A stretch of 64,000 nucleotides of DNA from Hyaloperonospora brassicae (Eukaryota; Oomycota; Peronosporomycetes; Peronosporales; Peronosporaceae): NCBI GenBank assembly GCA_947650285.1, contig CANTFL010000865.1:19941-83940 (forward strand), read 5' to 3'. Shown here in pieces: positions 1-12,083 of this stretch. Below the pieces are notes generated by a model. It was given only the letters and a program-made list of their open reading frames with translations. It was not told the DNA's origin and did not search any database. Positions within the stretch are counted from its first letter, which is position 1. Every line of letters begins with the position of its first letter. Made by a program: the position numbers and the translations under genes.

Positions 1-2
1 CC

Positions 3-251
3 TTAACTACTCTTCTTGCTGAGGTCGTTGCTAGTGAAGCAAGTCTAGATTATTCCTTTTTTCGTCAAGCCCAATCTGAATGGAAGGAGCGGTAATGGTA
101 TGTTGGGTCAGGTCTTTGTCGAGAGCTTTCGCAAGAAAGTCAAGAGAATGTCACCAAAGTAAGATATAACTCTATAACCGATTTAAATAAAAAATTATAT
201 AACGGAAGCAAATATTTGCCTGACGCAAAATATGTTTATTCAATTGTTTAG
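3..251 (+). pseudogene. possible gypsy RNase H-integrase linker fragment
   Basis: One forward frame stays open across this interval except for one TAA about 34 codons in. It contains segments such as FFRQAQSEWKER, a W-x-V-x-x-GL-like stretch and NVTKVRYNS. In gypsy polyproteins the spacer between RNase H and the integrase zinc finger has this general look (a charged helix, then W..V..GL). No catalytic motif is visible, so the call rests on general resemblance and on an LTR-like sequence about 1.5 kb downstream in the same orientation. The left end is cut by the window. It could be chance. Confidence 0.25.
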
Positions 252-1699
252 GTGGTCGCTAAACGAGCCAACAAGTGCAATTATACAAATCGTGCAGTTA
301 TTTACGGTAAAAATGGTACGCCTTTGTTCTGATACTGTACAAGGATGTTTGCTGACATTATGCACGTCAAGTATACGTGGAACGAAAGACTATTATAGCA
401 AGTAACTACCCCTAATGAGGGAAACGCAAAATTTGATGGCCAGTTATTTGTCCAAAGTAAATCTCTAAGGCCAAAATGTTCTATGTGAAACTACAATAGC
501 CAAATTTATAAATCCGCTTAACACCTATTAAACGTGTCCTGTAGCGATTGGTGATTTTTTCGACATCATCATGTCCTGGAACAATAAAAACGTTTGATTT
601 GCTATGTAAGTTACCCTAAAAACTGATAAATTTTTCAATTAGTCGCAATGGTTATTTAGGAAATGCTATCATTAAGGATCATGTTAACACTTTTAGAAAT
701 TTTGCGAACGACATTTGTTTGGGCAGATAAAGTATTGAGTTAAATTCGGACTTGCATATAACCCTCGGAAAGTGTCTAAATGTTTAAGCTGTAAACTACC
801 ACTTGGCTAAGAAGCCCGACCACCACAATCGTCATACAAATACACGTGGTAGAAATGGTTTCCCTAATTTGTAAAACATTGTACCTTAAACTTATCAGTC
901 TGCGAACGCCTTCTGATAATTTCATACCTTGGCCGTAGCGTCGCTATGATAATATACAGCCGATCACAACTGCATGATCATAAAATATTTTTATTCAAGA
1001 ACGAACTTTGACGCATTCTAATAAGCTAACATGTAATACAATGAGTTGTATTGTGTTTCTGACATGAAACCTGTCAATGCGATCATTTTATATATCGGTA
1101 ATACTATTAAATTATCACCCGTTTAAGTAAAGAGACAAAAAATTACCATCTACGGGTATAAACATACCTGTATTACTGATCGTTCTGAATAAATATAGTA
1201 AATACCACGTAAATTACCGATCTCTGCTGATTTTGCGCAATGCGTTGTGAGCGAGTTTTAACATTAGGCAAATGTAGTTTTCTAAACTTAATATTAGCAA
1301 CGATCCTTTTTTCAAAACAATAATTGTGTTTAATGTAGTTTTACTTAACCTTTACTTGAAGCGACTACTTGGTCATATAATTCTCTTCGTATGCACGTAT
1401 GGTTGAGCTTATTTTTAAAGCAAAAAACCTTGTATAGTATAAATAGTTGCCTAAAAAGTTTTGAATGAAGTGTGCCGCACTACTCATGTTAGCACTTTTT
1501 ATATCATTTAACATCTACTCTCATTTCGTACAGCATAATTATGAAACGGGTAAAATGAGATAGTACTTGATCAGACCACTTGTGAAAAAAGATAAAAAAA
1601 TTATTTGATTCTATCCGAATTCGTGTTAACGCATTAGATCAACAAATTGCCAAGCTCACCTTGGATAAAAGACCTTCATATTGATATTTTGATATCTCT
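252..1699. other. AT-rich stretch, no recognisable gene
   Basis: I see only short frames with frequent stops in all six readings. If the flanking calls are right, this should be the decayed integrase C-terminus of a gypsy element running into its 3' LTR, but I could not pick out integrase motifs. Confidence 0.4.
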
Positions 1700-2200
1700 T
1701 TTTATTTTATCTTCGAAGCAGCTGTGGCTCTCGCCTTACCGAAACCCCGCAAATTTTTATCGAGGCGTATCTGGTCTCAGAGGTTTATGAGCCTCTCGTT
1801 TTCCGTGACTTCAAACCAAAGGGTGAAATTCAACGCTCGACGCAATTTCTAAGTCATTAAGCGCAGTATACTATTGACTAATGGAATCGTAGTGCCATCA
1901 AGCTGTGGTTCACCGGCTTGCCGCTGGAAAAGAGTTAAAATTGCCTCACATTGTATCACCGGCTTGCCACTCGACAAGTCTTTGCTAGTAAATATTGCTC
2001 TCTTCGATCCTACTTACTCTCCTATTATTATGTTGTGAAATTCCTACATGAATTTGTCTCGATAGTTCGACGGCAGGAATCACCGATCCCACACAGGGAC
2101 TTATTGTAACTGGGTACGCGTGTCTTGGATCTTAAAATTTCTATTCTGTATGTATTATAGCTTACTTTCGTTTAATAGGAACTGAGGCGTCTCCTATTGT
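1700..2200 (+). repeat. LTR-like repeat, gypsy-associated family, copy 1
   Basis: This stretch resembles 21230-21900, which directly follows a gypsy integrase. Shared blocks in the same order are AGCGCAGTATAC (near 1860 and 21457), CAGGGACTTA (near 2093 and 21746) and GTGTCTTGGA (near 2119 and 21770), with similar sequence between. Both are on the + strand. Spacing differs by indels. I infer LTR identity from the position after pol in the second copy. Exact ends were not determined. Confidence 0.45.
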
Positions 2201-3865
2201 ATCTTTCTCTACTCATTATAATAATCAACTGCAATGAAAAATAATTATACACACTTGTTGAGATCGATTCGTTATGTTTGATTTATGTCGTCAATTTTGA
2301 CTCGTGGTGTTACCTGTCTAATATAGTATTGACGATCGACTGCAGTTCTCACGTGTCAAGTATATTTCGTATTGTCGTTATTAGGTTTATAATTTCAAGT
2401 ATATGTGCAAGTGATCGAATTCAGTTTCGACCCGTTGGATTAGGTTGATATCCGAATTAGAATTGTCGAGGTTAAGCTTTTTTCGTCAATTTATGTTAAG
2501 ATTGTCTGGTGTTAAGTTTGACTCATTTATTCTGTTTCGTCGAGCTTATTTATTCACCTTTTGAATAATACATTTGCTTTTAAAAACGTGCCGAGATTAA
2601 ATACCTGACTGTCGTTGAAGCGAACATAAAGGTCCGGGTAGGCTGATCGATACGTTATTTCATTCAAATTTTTTTCTCAGTCGAACTGAGAACCTAATAA
2701 CTGAGATTTTGACAAATCATGTCCATTGTGTCGTTAAGTCTCGTTGTGTCGCGAGTCTCTTTTGTGGCGATATGGTAGTGTTTAGATGGAGCCGCCATGA
2801 CATATCTTGATGTCTACATTTGTATCACACACGTGGTCTTTTAAGGGATAATAATACTTACTCTTATAATTGACACATCAATGTGAGTCCGCTATTCCTG
2901 TTTGCTCTAATTAGCCATTGTCCATCTCTCCTATCGTACAAGTTCCAACGACGATTGGGACGGCCCTCACGGCATCAAGCCCTTGATACTTAAATTTTAC
3001 ATCAGCGCCAAGGTCTTTTTAGTCTCTATCGTTGTAGCGGTTTTCTCCGAAAGTGTACACATTTTTAAATAAGATAGAACACCTATGATAGCTTTATGGT
3101 CTGATGTTTCGCTCAAACCTGGAGAATGAGATAAGTAGCATCGGCATGGTTAAATTAAGCTCTTAATTAGGAATATAAATGCTAAATTTTTGCAACGAGA
3201 CGAAGCAATTCCAGACAATCACTGCGCCGCTGGTTGAGGCGTTTGTAGCTTGTCGAATACGTCGGTACGTCAAGCTATACACAGTATTATGTCTCTCGCA
3301 GATTTACGTGATTGTTAAATGGTGGCAACGACCCCGTATTTCTGTAAGAGAACTTTTTGTCCCAACGCAAGGAGCAAGCTCAAGCCGCAAGAATCAAAAT
3401 CGAATATTGCCGACAGACCAAATGCCTGTAGCAAAACCCGTTTAATTAATCCACAATTTGTCAGCGATGGAGAAGGAAGGCGCCGACTATTCTCGGTTCG
3501 CACTCAAGTCGACGTTGTGGATTGTATCGCTGCTAAAAATTAGGCTTTAGCCTGGAAATCGGTTCGGAAGCATATACACCGCGACGACCGCTTAGCTGAT
3601 TCGGAGACGTTAGTAGTGCGTCTACGAACTGCGATCCTTTATTTCGAGCGATTTCAAGTCGGCTCACGAAGCTTTTGGGCGAAGAAGATCTAAGTTACAC
3701 GAGGAAATGGCTACTTGATTTTTCCTGCAGCTTATTAATATTGATTGATCCTTGCACAGGTGGAGACTACGCTAGACGGATCGCTCAGTAGTGCATCTTG
3801 ACTCACTATAAATAATGACATACATGACGGAAATATACACAATGAGTCTTTTTATTAAACTCGAT
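2201..3865. other. no recognisable gene
   Basis: The first part (about 2280-2560) is rich in short GT/TCG words such as GTCGTCAA and GTCGAGG. It may be a decayed relative of the 15-bp minisatellite that follows the related LTR-like sequence at 21.9 kb. Open frames at 3179-3445 and 3319-3543 on the + strand have no motif I recognise and overlap each other. Confidence 0.35.
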
Positions 3866-4206
3866 AGTAACGTGGCAGCCCGTTACATGCAATAAACGTT
3901 GTGCGGAATAGTAATATAGATAACTAAGTTGAATATTCTTTTGACAAAAGCACAAATAATAGTGATGTTGTTGTAATGACCCAAAGGTCTACTCATTCAT
4001 TTAATTTGTGTTTATATATACCGACCAATCGATGCTAGACGCCCGCGATAGGTGGTAATCAGTCGTCATCATACGCTTAGATATATTTATATAATTAAGT
4101 CAGGTACGAAAGATACAGCATAAATTCTATAGATAACCGTTTTACATTTTCTTCAACTTAAGCCTATCCTTACTTGTCTACCCTTCATCTGTGCAGTGTC
4201 TGTACC
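3866..4206 (+). mobile_element. solo LTR, copia-associated family (copy A)
   Basis: This aligns by eye with the LTR at 63844 that follows a copia polyprotein. Shared features in order are an opening GTAACG..G.AGCCCGTTA, then GAATATTCTTTT, then GTGATGTTGTTG..ATGACC, then GGTCTACTCATT. Further in, it shares the TAGACGC.CGC block with copies at 27391 and 59678. Sequence after about 4206 (CTGGCATTAGAAC) could be a decayed primer-binding site. No copia coding sequence is recognisable on either side, so I treat it as a solo LTR or the remnant of a deleted element. Confidence 0.55.
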
Positions 4207-6549
4207 TGGCATTAGAACTAACATTTACTGTTGTCAGTGTTACTTAACTCCGTACTAGCCTTATAGTACGAAGTTAGCAGTGCCCCGTCACGTCGATCCA
4301 CGCGTGTCATTGTTATAACTGCTGCAGGCTTTTACGGGCAAGACAGTCATACTACATAGTTAGACCTCAGATCACGGCTTTGTCGACATCTTACAATGTA
4401 GACACTTCAAGTTGTGATGAACAGCCTGCTTTGAGCCCTCTAGTCGATATGCTGCACGCGGATGCTTAAACAGACATTAGGAAGTTTTCACCTCAGGACC
4501 TACTCGAGAAAGTCGAATCGAAATGTTTAAATAATTGTGTTTGCTATCACATTTTTTTATGATCACGATAATAGACTTCTTCGGTCGCGTCGGTGTTATT
4601 CATTGATGATTACTACGGATACATATGCCGAAACCATACCATCTCCGCGCCTAAATTTTACGGTAGGGGGGTCCCCAAATTGTCAGACTTGTCGAAATTA
4701 ACGGCTTGAATGAAGGTGACTCGCGTCTATTTAACCACAACGAGGCCGGCAACGATACCCGTGTTTGAGCAATTCGACGCCTCCATAACCAATTAAGGTC
4801 ATTCAAGCCTCGGAAAACTGTTCGTCTTCGCCCATTCGGGGTATTAAAACCACACTTTCGCCCATTATACCGACTTAGCCAACGATCGATGAAATCAATC
4901 TGGCCTCATTAAGTCGTCACTCCTCTTCGATTGTTGTATCGGCGAGCAAAATTCGACAATTCGACTATTTTGCGACCTCGTATCTCTTAAAGCATATCTC
5001 GCCGGATCCAACCGATCCCCCTCCTTTTATGCTGTAAAAACCTGTAAATCTGGATTTGTTTTTCGACCCCTGTGACTTATCTTGTTATTTCATCCTCTGC
5101 TATTGGCTCCTTCCTTGTTGCGATTAATCCTCTCGACAGCATTGAAAAGTTTCATTCGTTGCATCCCACTAGTATAGTCTTCATCGAAAAGATTCGATGA
5201 TCATCGGCATCACTCTAACCGTGTGACTACTGAGAACGTGATCGCTACTGCTGATTCATCTTGCGTCGTCACAAGCAATTCGTCACCAGTACCAGCACGG
5301 ACGAGGTATTGAAATTGCTAGGCCGCATTATATACACAAGAAAGGTTAAACCTTAAGTTTAGACTTATATTGGCCTCTCAATCAGCGTCCGCGGTGACGT
5401 CTGTTGTCAATAAGGTTAATTTGTGGTGTTGACGTCGCTGTGTGTGTCGTCTTCGGCTTGCTGCCGTGGATTTCGGTGCTGTGTTAATGTCGTCGAGGAA
5501 TATTGTTGTCTTTGGTGACATCATCAGCTTGTTAACATGCATTCGTTGGGTAGTCGGATCTGTCCCAGGTCGTGACGATGTCACAATCGTCTTCAAACCG
5601 GACTGTACCTCTATATGATCGTGAACCTAATCCCCACGAATATTTTATCATCTACAATAGGCATACAAATTAATTTAAAGCGATCTCGCCGCCTTTGTGC
5701 GCAGATTCTTTTCTGTCGTCGACTGCCAAGTCATCTCGCAAAGCATCAGCTCGAATGAACATTTTTATATCTGGTCTTATGGTCTGCGGATACTATTCAA
5801 CTTTTAATGAGCGCGACTACACCCCTGATATCATTACCATCAACCAGTCCCAAATTACTTACGGCATTGGCCCTTATCGCAAGTGCGCGCTTAGCCCCAC
5901 CTCTAGGCGAAATGTGGCGCTGAAGCTCACCTTGCTGCCCGCTGAATTTAAATTGCGTCGTCCGGAGTAAACTCCGTCTTCTTCGTTATTACGGGGGACA
6001 CTCTTACATGGTAATTGTTAGTTCTTGGTCCTAATAGATAACAAGGGTGCGTGCACCGGACGACGCGTACACGTGACGTGAAGAACGTAAGGACATTATC
6101 AAAAATCGGTAGCTCTACTGAGGTAAAGGTAGACATGCATTCTATAGTTATGCCGCTTTTAAATTGTCTTTGTATTTATCTATTATTCTACGATATCCAA
6201 TGTCGATTTTTTTATTACCCATTGCGAGCGTCTCGCAGCAAATGATGGTATATTTGATTGATTTAGCGTCTACATCAACCAGTAAGTGAACCACTTAAGA
6301 ATAATACCCTCGCAGGTCATATTCCACCAACAATACCCCTTCTTGAGTAATGTTGATTGCATATTATCGAAATGAAAACTTAAACAATATTATGATTTCA
6401 TATAGGATGTATTAACAGGCTCACTTCGTTATATCCGTCCCTTAGACCGCTTAAAGTAAATAAACTAATTGTATCTTCGAGACCCAAGAAGTCTACAAAT
6501 TAATTTCCTGATTCCGTGAGCTCATTTGCAATATCCTATTTCTCCAGTT
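4207..6549. other. no recognisable gene
   Basis: Two short frames stand out by length only: 5695-5970 (+, 91 codons) and 5378-5596 (-, 72 codons). Neither has a motif I can name. No repeats matching other parts of the window were noticed. Confidence 0.35.
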
Positions 6550-7514
6550 TCGTCTGGGTACAAGTTCGATTGCCTCTTTGCTAATTAATTCGGTCCTCCG
6601 CTCCCTTGCGGCTTTAGTTGTCTCTCGCGATACACTCCCCTTGCCTGATGTACGTCAATGTAAGGTTCAAACCTTATCCCGATGGTTATGCGCGGGTCTG
6701 GGCCGTATCTATTTGGCACGCTCTCCAGTGCTGCTTAGGCTAGTCGATAAGTTAGTAATGAAATTGTTGCTTTTATTCTCCATTTGGAAATTCAGGCTGT
6801 GGCGGACTTGCAGTATTTCCTTAATCCGTCCCGGATTGTACTTTACTACCTGGTCAATCGTACTCATTCTGTTATGTGTGATGATGAGCTTGGACTTGAT
6901 CTGCTTATCGTATGTCTTGTCGTGACATACTATAAGGTTATCTTTCAATGCATAGAGGTGTGGTATAAGTTAAATGTAGGAGCCTTACAAAGAGAAGCCG
7001 TAGATACCCTTGTTATACTTTATATGCGTGGAGGAGCCGAAAATCCGCTCAGCAGGTATACTGAAACATCGGGCCGTAGACACGGTCGTGTGCGTAGTCT
7101 TTCGGACAAAGTGTAATGAGTTGTGACGATTTGTGGAGTTTAAACTTAATCAGAATAGCTCACGGCTAAAACGTAATGATCAGAGACTGGTACGACTTCC
7201 CAAATTAAACCTAAAAGGTTCTTTGATACATCCGTCCCACTACATCTACTTGCTAAGTACAGATGGATTTTGGTCGGTCAAAAAGGGTAGCCACGTGTTG
7301 TCTTTTGTATACAGCTGAATCATTGTGGGAATTATTCATGGTGCATTGTACAAGCAAAGGTCGTGCCAAGTATTTGTCGCAGGTCCATTCATTTTCATAC
7401 CAAACCCAGGTCTTTCAAAATGTGTGGGACACACTTGATGTACTCATTCCACAACGGCAACCCCGGTACCAGCTTGTAAGGCCTCTCGAAGAGGCATTGA
7501 CCCTAAACGACTGA
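6550..7514 (+). pseudogene. unrecognised decayed coding sequence
   Basis: Several overlapping forward frames cover this interval almost continuously: 6578-6925, 6784-7116, 7133-7318 and 7263-7514. They hand over to one another as expected of a gene broken by frameshifts. The last ends in a charged segment (YQLVRPLEEALTLND) before a stop at 7512-7514, which reads like a natural C-terminus. The middle is leucine- and valine-rich. I do not recognise a family. It may be the capsid-like or accessory part of a transposon. Confidence 0.2.
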
Positions 7515-8084
7515 AAGTTGGGCTATCTGTTCTGACAGTCAATCAGAGTTGCCGGTAAATATAGCCTATCCTGTACAACGAAAACCGTTCACTGGATGGG
7601 ATGCGTAGGCTCGACCCGAATGGGGCATGTCATGTCGATATGAAAACAAAATGTACAGGATGTACCTTCCGTACAAAATTATGGTGGAAAATACCAACTT
7701 CTGTCATTATATATGATGTCAGAAATCTGTCCTGTCGTAATATCCGACCATTAAATTAGGCTTAATTGGCAAGCATGCGTTATCAAAGAACCACAGCATC
7801 ACATATGCTTTGTACCGCATCGTGCTGTATGTCAAATACGTATTTTGCGATAAAAACATTCGAGACTAATGATATCGAATCGGAAAATGTAGATTTTGTT
7901 AGTCCCCGATAGCGGTTGGTCCTCCAAAAGGAACGGGTGGAAATAATTTATTTCTGCAAGCATAGAAGGAGCCCACAAGCGGTGTAAAGTAACGTAAAGT
8001 ATTTTTTTAAAACAAAAACGATAGACCGCAATCATAACAAATCAACTCTTAGAACTAGATTCTATCTGACTTCTTATTTTTAGA
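7515..8084. other. no recognisable gene
   Basis: No long frame or clear repeat was seen. Two related words (TCCTGTACA near 7569 and TGTACAGGATGTACC near 7652) form a weak inverted pair. Confidence 0.3.
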
Positions 8085-8173
8085 GCCGACTTGGTGAAAT
8101 TGGTCAACTCGATAGATTTAAACACTACAAATTCCAAATTATAGGGTTATTGGTTCAAGTCCAATAGTAGGTA
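8085..8173 (+). tRNA. tRNA-Leu-like sequence of mitochondrial type (pseudogene)
   Basis: An 89-nt sequence folds as a leucine tRNA. The acceptor strands GCCGACT and AGTAGGT pair at six of seven positions with a G-A mismatch, followed by discriminator A. The D arm begins TGGTGAAATTGG. There is a long variable region, and the T arm reads TTGGTTCAAGTCCAA. The anticodon loop reads TTTAAAC, giving UAA if the frame is right, but the anticodon stem has two mismatches. The AT-rich leucine pattern is organellar in style. Mismatches, and a neighbour of the same kind 2 nt away, suggest a decayed nuclear copy of mitochondrial DNA and not a working nuclear tRNA gene. Confidence 0.6.
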
Positions 8174-8175
8174 TG

Positions 8176-8262
8176 ATTATCAAAATGGTGAAATTGGTAA
8201 ACGTTATACAATTAAGATGTAAAGCTGTATAAGAAGTTGGGGTTCAAATTCCTTTATTAATA
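8176..8262 (+). tRNA. second tRNA-Leu-like sequence, mitochondrial type (pseudogene)
   Basis: It starts 2 nt after the first tRNA-like sequence. It shares the D-arm string TGGTGAAATTGGTAAAC, has an anticodon loop ATTAAGA (anticodon UAA, leucine), a long variable arm, a T loop GGTTCAAATT and a 3' end TATTAATA. The acceptor stem is imperfect and the 5' boundary is approximate. Two leucine tRNAs in tandem with almost no spacer is an organellar arrangement. I infer a nuclear mitochondrial insertion whose outer limits I cannot fix. Confidence 0.5.
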
Positions 8263-8518
8263 GGACTATAATAATATAATTTCCCACTCAATTTTTATCA
8301 GTAAGGCAGCTAAATGCCAGTGAATGTGCTATCGGCGACATGTAGCTTGTAGCCATGTTAGCTGCTGTAGTGGGTAAGGTCTGATTCGTAGTTCTGCGCG
8401 GCGGGCACCCGAACTATTGATTAAAGGAATTGGGCAGGGACTGTCAAAGGCTCTAGTGGAATACAATGGGAAACCCGTGTTCTCACGATTTTAAGCTGTG
8501 TGGCAACATATTGTTAGG

Positions 8519-8526
8519 TATAAAAA
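8519..8526 (+). promoter_or_regulatory. TATA-like box ahead of the transposase
   Basis: TATAAAAA lies about 150 nt upstream of the candidate transposase ATG and inside the left end of the element. The position fits a core promoter, but such words are common in this AT-rich DNA. Confidence 0.2.
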
Positions 8527-8669
8527 CCCCGTTCCGAAACAACAAATAGCAGTCTAAATCAAATTTTAAACTTATTAAGACGCCACAACGCTGTCGGCAT
8601 TGAAGCTCCAGCATTCACTGCGTAATAGCTACTGAAAAAACTCAGCATAGATTCTTATTTTTATCAATC

Positions 8670-9983
8670 ATGTCGCGCCAACGCTACACTATTGGCAATA
8701 AAAAGGGTTGCAAGGGAGGCGAAAAAAAGCAATGTTAAGATCCATGGCCGTCACCTACAACGTCGGTCGCTGCTTCATCTGCGACTGCATCTATCAAGAC
8801 AATGCTGGCGTGTTCGATGAGAAGCCGCCGATCATGTTACGTATTGGCGGGAGCGGTCTCCGTGTTGTATGTGAAATATTTGGACATTCTTCTCATCGCT
8901 TAAGTTTGTGAAGTCCGTTTCAATCACCTTTGCGTCACTTGCCGTCGGGTCGTGATATGGCGACATAGATCCTCTCGATGATGGCAGAGCAGCCCGGCAT
9001 CGCTGTCTCGAGGAATTGGCTAAGTGTTTTCTTCGCCGACACAATCTAGTCTTGCCAAAGATGACCAATAAGCTAAAAGTGAAAACTGAAGCCGTCGCCA
9101 CGCACGGTAATACCTTCATCATTCCAATGCACAAGCTTGTCCGTGGATACAAGATCGAGCCGCAAAACGTGGTCAATATGGGTGAGATCGCGGCTTTGCT
9201 GATAATGACAAGGAAGCTACGCTAGAGGAGCGCGGGGCAACAGAATTACTCGTCACGTCTCTTGGCAATGAAAATATTCCCTTGACTGCTGTGTTTACAG
9301 ATCACGGCGACGGGACCAAGTTGAAGCCATGTGTTCTAGACAAGAGCAAGAAGTCAAATATCTCGACGCACCAACGAATATCAGTCATCATCAATACCAA
9401 ATCATGGATGAAGTCCGACGCATTTATTCGATACGTTGACTATATGTTTGTGTTGCTTGAGCCGAACAAGATTATGCTCGTTTTCGACTCCGCACCAAGT
9501 CGCGTGACACGAAAGGGAGGCTTATCTTCAGGCCCGCGAGATCCTGTACGTGGCCATCCCTGGAGTGCTGACGTCTTAGTTCCAGCCCAGTGACTACCAT
9601 GTCTTAAGACCTTAAAAGAGCGCCTAGCCGACCGGATCGACGATTGGAAGGAGGATACAACTCACCCTTACGCGGCAGGTGAAAACGTACGCCCTCCGTC
9701 GCTTGTAAAGGTCGTCGGCTGGATAAAGGTCGCGTGGTCTTAAATGAGCGAGCCATCCACCGCAGCTTCCGCAACTGTTTTCTCGAGAAAAAAACGCTGA
9801 CTTGGTGCTTTTGCGTCACAAAGAGTACAAATTTCATTTTTAGTTACTTGTGCTCGGAAACGACATCGCCGACTCACTCTAGCACTTACTCTTTCTGGAT
9901 AAAATTATCAGCAGCGATATGGATTTGACGACGACGACGAGTACGAGCTTGACTTCTCGAACGTTCCAGCTCTGGAGTTGTGA
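8670..9983 (+). pseudogene. pogo/CENP-B-like DDE transposase, frameshifted
   Basis: The span (1314 nt, about 437 codons) matches the usual size of this family, but the reading frame shifts several times. In order: a start at 8670 reading MSRQRYTIGNKK; a helix-turn-helix-like segment near 9015-9080 (FLRRHNLVLPKMTNK); a segment before the first catalytic site (KLVRGYKIEPQNVVNM, about 9130-9180); then TSLGNENIPLTAVFTDHG and GTKLKPCVLDKSKK (about 9260-9345); WMKSDAFIRYVDYMF; the second aspartate in KIMLVFDSAPSR (about 9470-9500); a third candidate aspartate in QPSD (about 9586); a conserved tail (DRIDDWKEDTTHPYAAGENV); and an acidic C-terminus DDDDEYELDFSNVPALEL ending at TGA 9981-9983. Where this family normally has an aspartate in the NMDET-type motif, the sequence reads NMGEI, so the first catalytic residue is lost. 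A TAG interrupts the frame near 9575. It cannot be active. Confidence 0.75.
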
Positions 9984-10227
9984 TTTCTTAGTAGCGCATA
10001 CCTGCGAAGTGCAACGTGAGATTTGGGAAACAGCGTGTAACTGCGTCGAACGTACCATATTAGATGAAGGTCACTCGGCTCGATTGCGGTCTTGTGGATT
10101 TCGCACTGAGGAATTAGCGATTAAGTTGCTCAATGCACCATTCATTGGTGTGCATATACCACAAAGAGAAGCATTTCATTTAGTTTTGCATCTTACGCTG
10201 AGGATGCACGTAACCGGGCCTACCCAC

Positions 10228-11761
10228 GTTTAACATAGCACAGAGACTAACTGCACCACGGGCCGCCAACTAGCACGGGAGACATGAGACCCAATTGTTT
10301 CCTCACCAAGAGCAAATTTGCCGAATGATAGAACTTAAGTACGAGACTTGTGTTGTCGGTAGGTTTGACGTCGTCTTTTCACGATAACTTCTCCATATCT
10401 TTTTCTAATTCAATTTCCCAATCTTTTACCAATTTTTTCTCTCAAATAAGATCTCCCCTACAAATTAAAAAACCGCTCTGAGGCGGGTTTATGTCTAAAA
10501 CCCTAGTGAGGTTGTCAAACAGTTTTTACAGTCGACATTTTAATTTTCATTAGCATTGGTGGCTAGTTTTACCAGCGCGATCAAGTTCAGGCTATATCTC
10601 TTAAAAGATAGTTTTTTCAGTGCGTAACGAGCGATTGCAATAACTAAGACACGTAAAACTTTTATGCACAAGAAATGCCGTTCGCTTACAATAATGGCCG
10701 GCGTTCCAGCTACAGCAAATGATGTACTTAATCTAGAAGTCGTGCAAGTGTGTAGGAGGATATCATAATCGATTCGAAAGAGTCTACCATCTAAATCATC
10801 GATGCACAGAATTTCGTCTGAAAAAGAAACTGTCGCAGCATCCATTTTGGTAACCATGATAAGAAGATGCGTCCGTTGCCTGATGGTAGGTCGCAATGGA
10901 CGACTATGTGAAGGTTTGATCGACCCAGTACCTACAGAACTTGGCGGAAACTAAAAATAGATCCGAACAACTTTGTCTGCATTCCTGAGTACGAATCTTA
11001 ATCAGTGAAATTGCTGTCTCTCATCCGTCACGATGACCAATTCTTACTTAAACGGGCATAAAATTTCCTCGGCTTTACAGGCAACACCAGCAACTTGATT
11101 TTTAGAAAGCAGCATCCCACTTGTTGCGGTGCCTGAACATATTTGTGATACGGTTAAGCTTTACGCGCGCGCTCGTCAATAAGCTCCTTGTGCAGTTTAT
11201 CTTTAAGTCTTCCAGCGTAATCTTGTGCAGGCATGCATTGCACATCAACAGACAAGGAACAGCTCATTATTATAGGAAATTATACAGTAACGTACAAGGC
11301 AACTAATTATAATACGTGTCGCGTGCAAGCGACTCGAACGAAACAGAAAATGATCCAAAATGATTGATAAAGAAAGAAGCAGTCTTACTGCTCACTAGCG
11401 CAATATAATTTGCATGTAAGCACGATGGGGATGGCTTGCTATCGTAAAGGCGTGGACCTGTAAGATGATTTGCGCGATTGCACGCATCAGCGGACGTAAA
11501 AACCTTGTCCGAAAATTTTAAAGGCAAGGCGTGCTCGAATCTAGCGCTGAAGAACACCAAAGAACGATTGCGAGCTTAGTTACAATATTAATTGACCCTA
11601 AAAAGTGTTAGTGTGATATATAAATTCTTACGGCGTATCTATATCTAATAATTAGCCAATCATGTAGCGTAATATCTAACAGAGGGGTTTTTACCGGAAA
11701 ATTGAGGGGGGGATAACGGTTGCCGAATTAATTTTCGTTTCTATATGATAGAGGAGATTAG
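10228..11761. other. no recognisable gene
   Basis: A minus-strand frame at 10540-10896 (118 codons) is open but shows no motif I recognise. A short perfect-arm hairpin (AAACCGC / GCGGGTTT, 10471-10491) lies just right of the pogo-like element. A second minus frame at 11303-11560 is also unassigned. Sequence after about 11690 (a G-rich run, then AT-rich DNA) may be the outer flank of the next element. Confidence 0.3.
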
Positions 11762-12083
11762 AAAGATGGCCCATTTAATCACACGAAAACTAAGATAATT
11801 TAAAAATGAAAAATGCCCTAGTAATTTATAAAATAAAGTAAATCACAGCCCCAGATAATCACGAAATAAGGAAATGCCCCACGTCCTAGTTTAACGAATA
11901 CACTTAAGGCATCACCGCACGTTTCCTCCCTGAGATAGGCCTGCATACGACGAAGTCTGGAGGCATTGAAGCCATCACTAAGAGCTAAACCGAAATAAAT
12001 GATTCGTTGGAGTCTTTTTATGTGATTATGTGTTTTTAAGTATCAAAATAAGCATGAAGGGAATGCAATCCCACAAGTTATAC

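Larger units (their letters stand above)
8370..10227 (+). mobile_element. pogo-like DNA transposon with terminal inverted repeats
   Basis: The two ends are inverted copies of one another. The left end begins GTGGGTAAGGTCTGATTCGT at 8370. The complement of the right end, read inward from 10227, is GTGGGTAGGCCCGGTTACGT. They match at most positions with two one-base gaps. The element is about 1.86 kb and encloses one transposase reading from 8670 to 9983, leaving roughly 300 nt on the left and 240 nt on the right. This is a compact layout typical of pogo/Tc1-type elements. A TA dinucleotide precedes the left end at 8368-8369, but no matching TA abuts the right end, so the target duplication is not demonstrated. 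Confidence 0.6.

Noticed and set aside
10471..10491. Hairpin AAACCGC...GCGGGTTT as a bacterial-type terminator
   Set aside because: The window is eukaryotic in character and no transcript ends here. The hairpin is short and may be chance.
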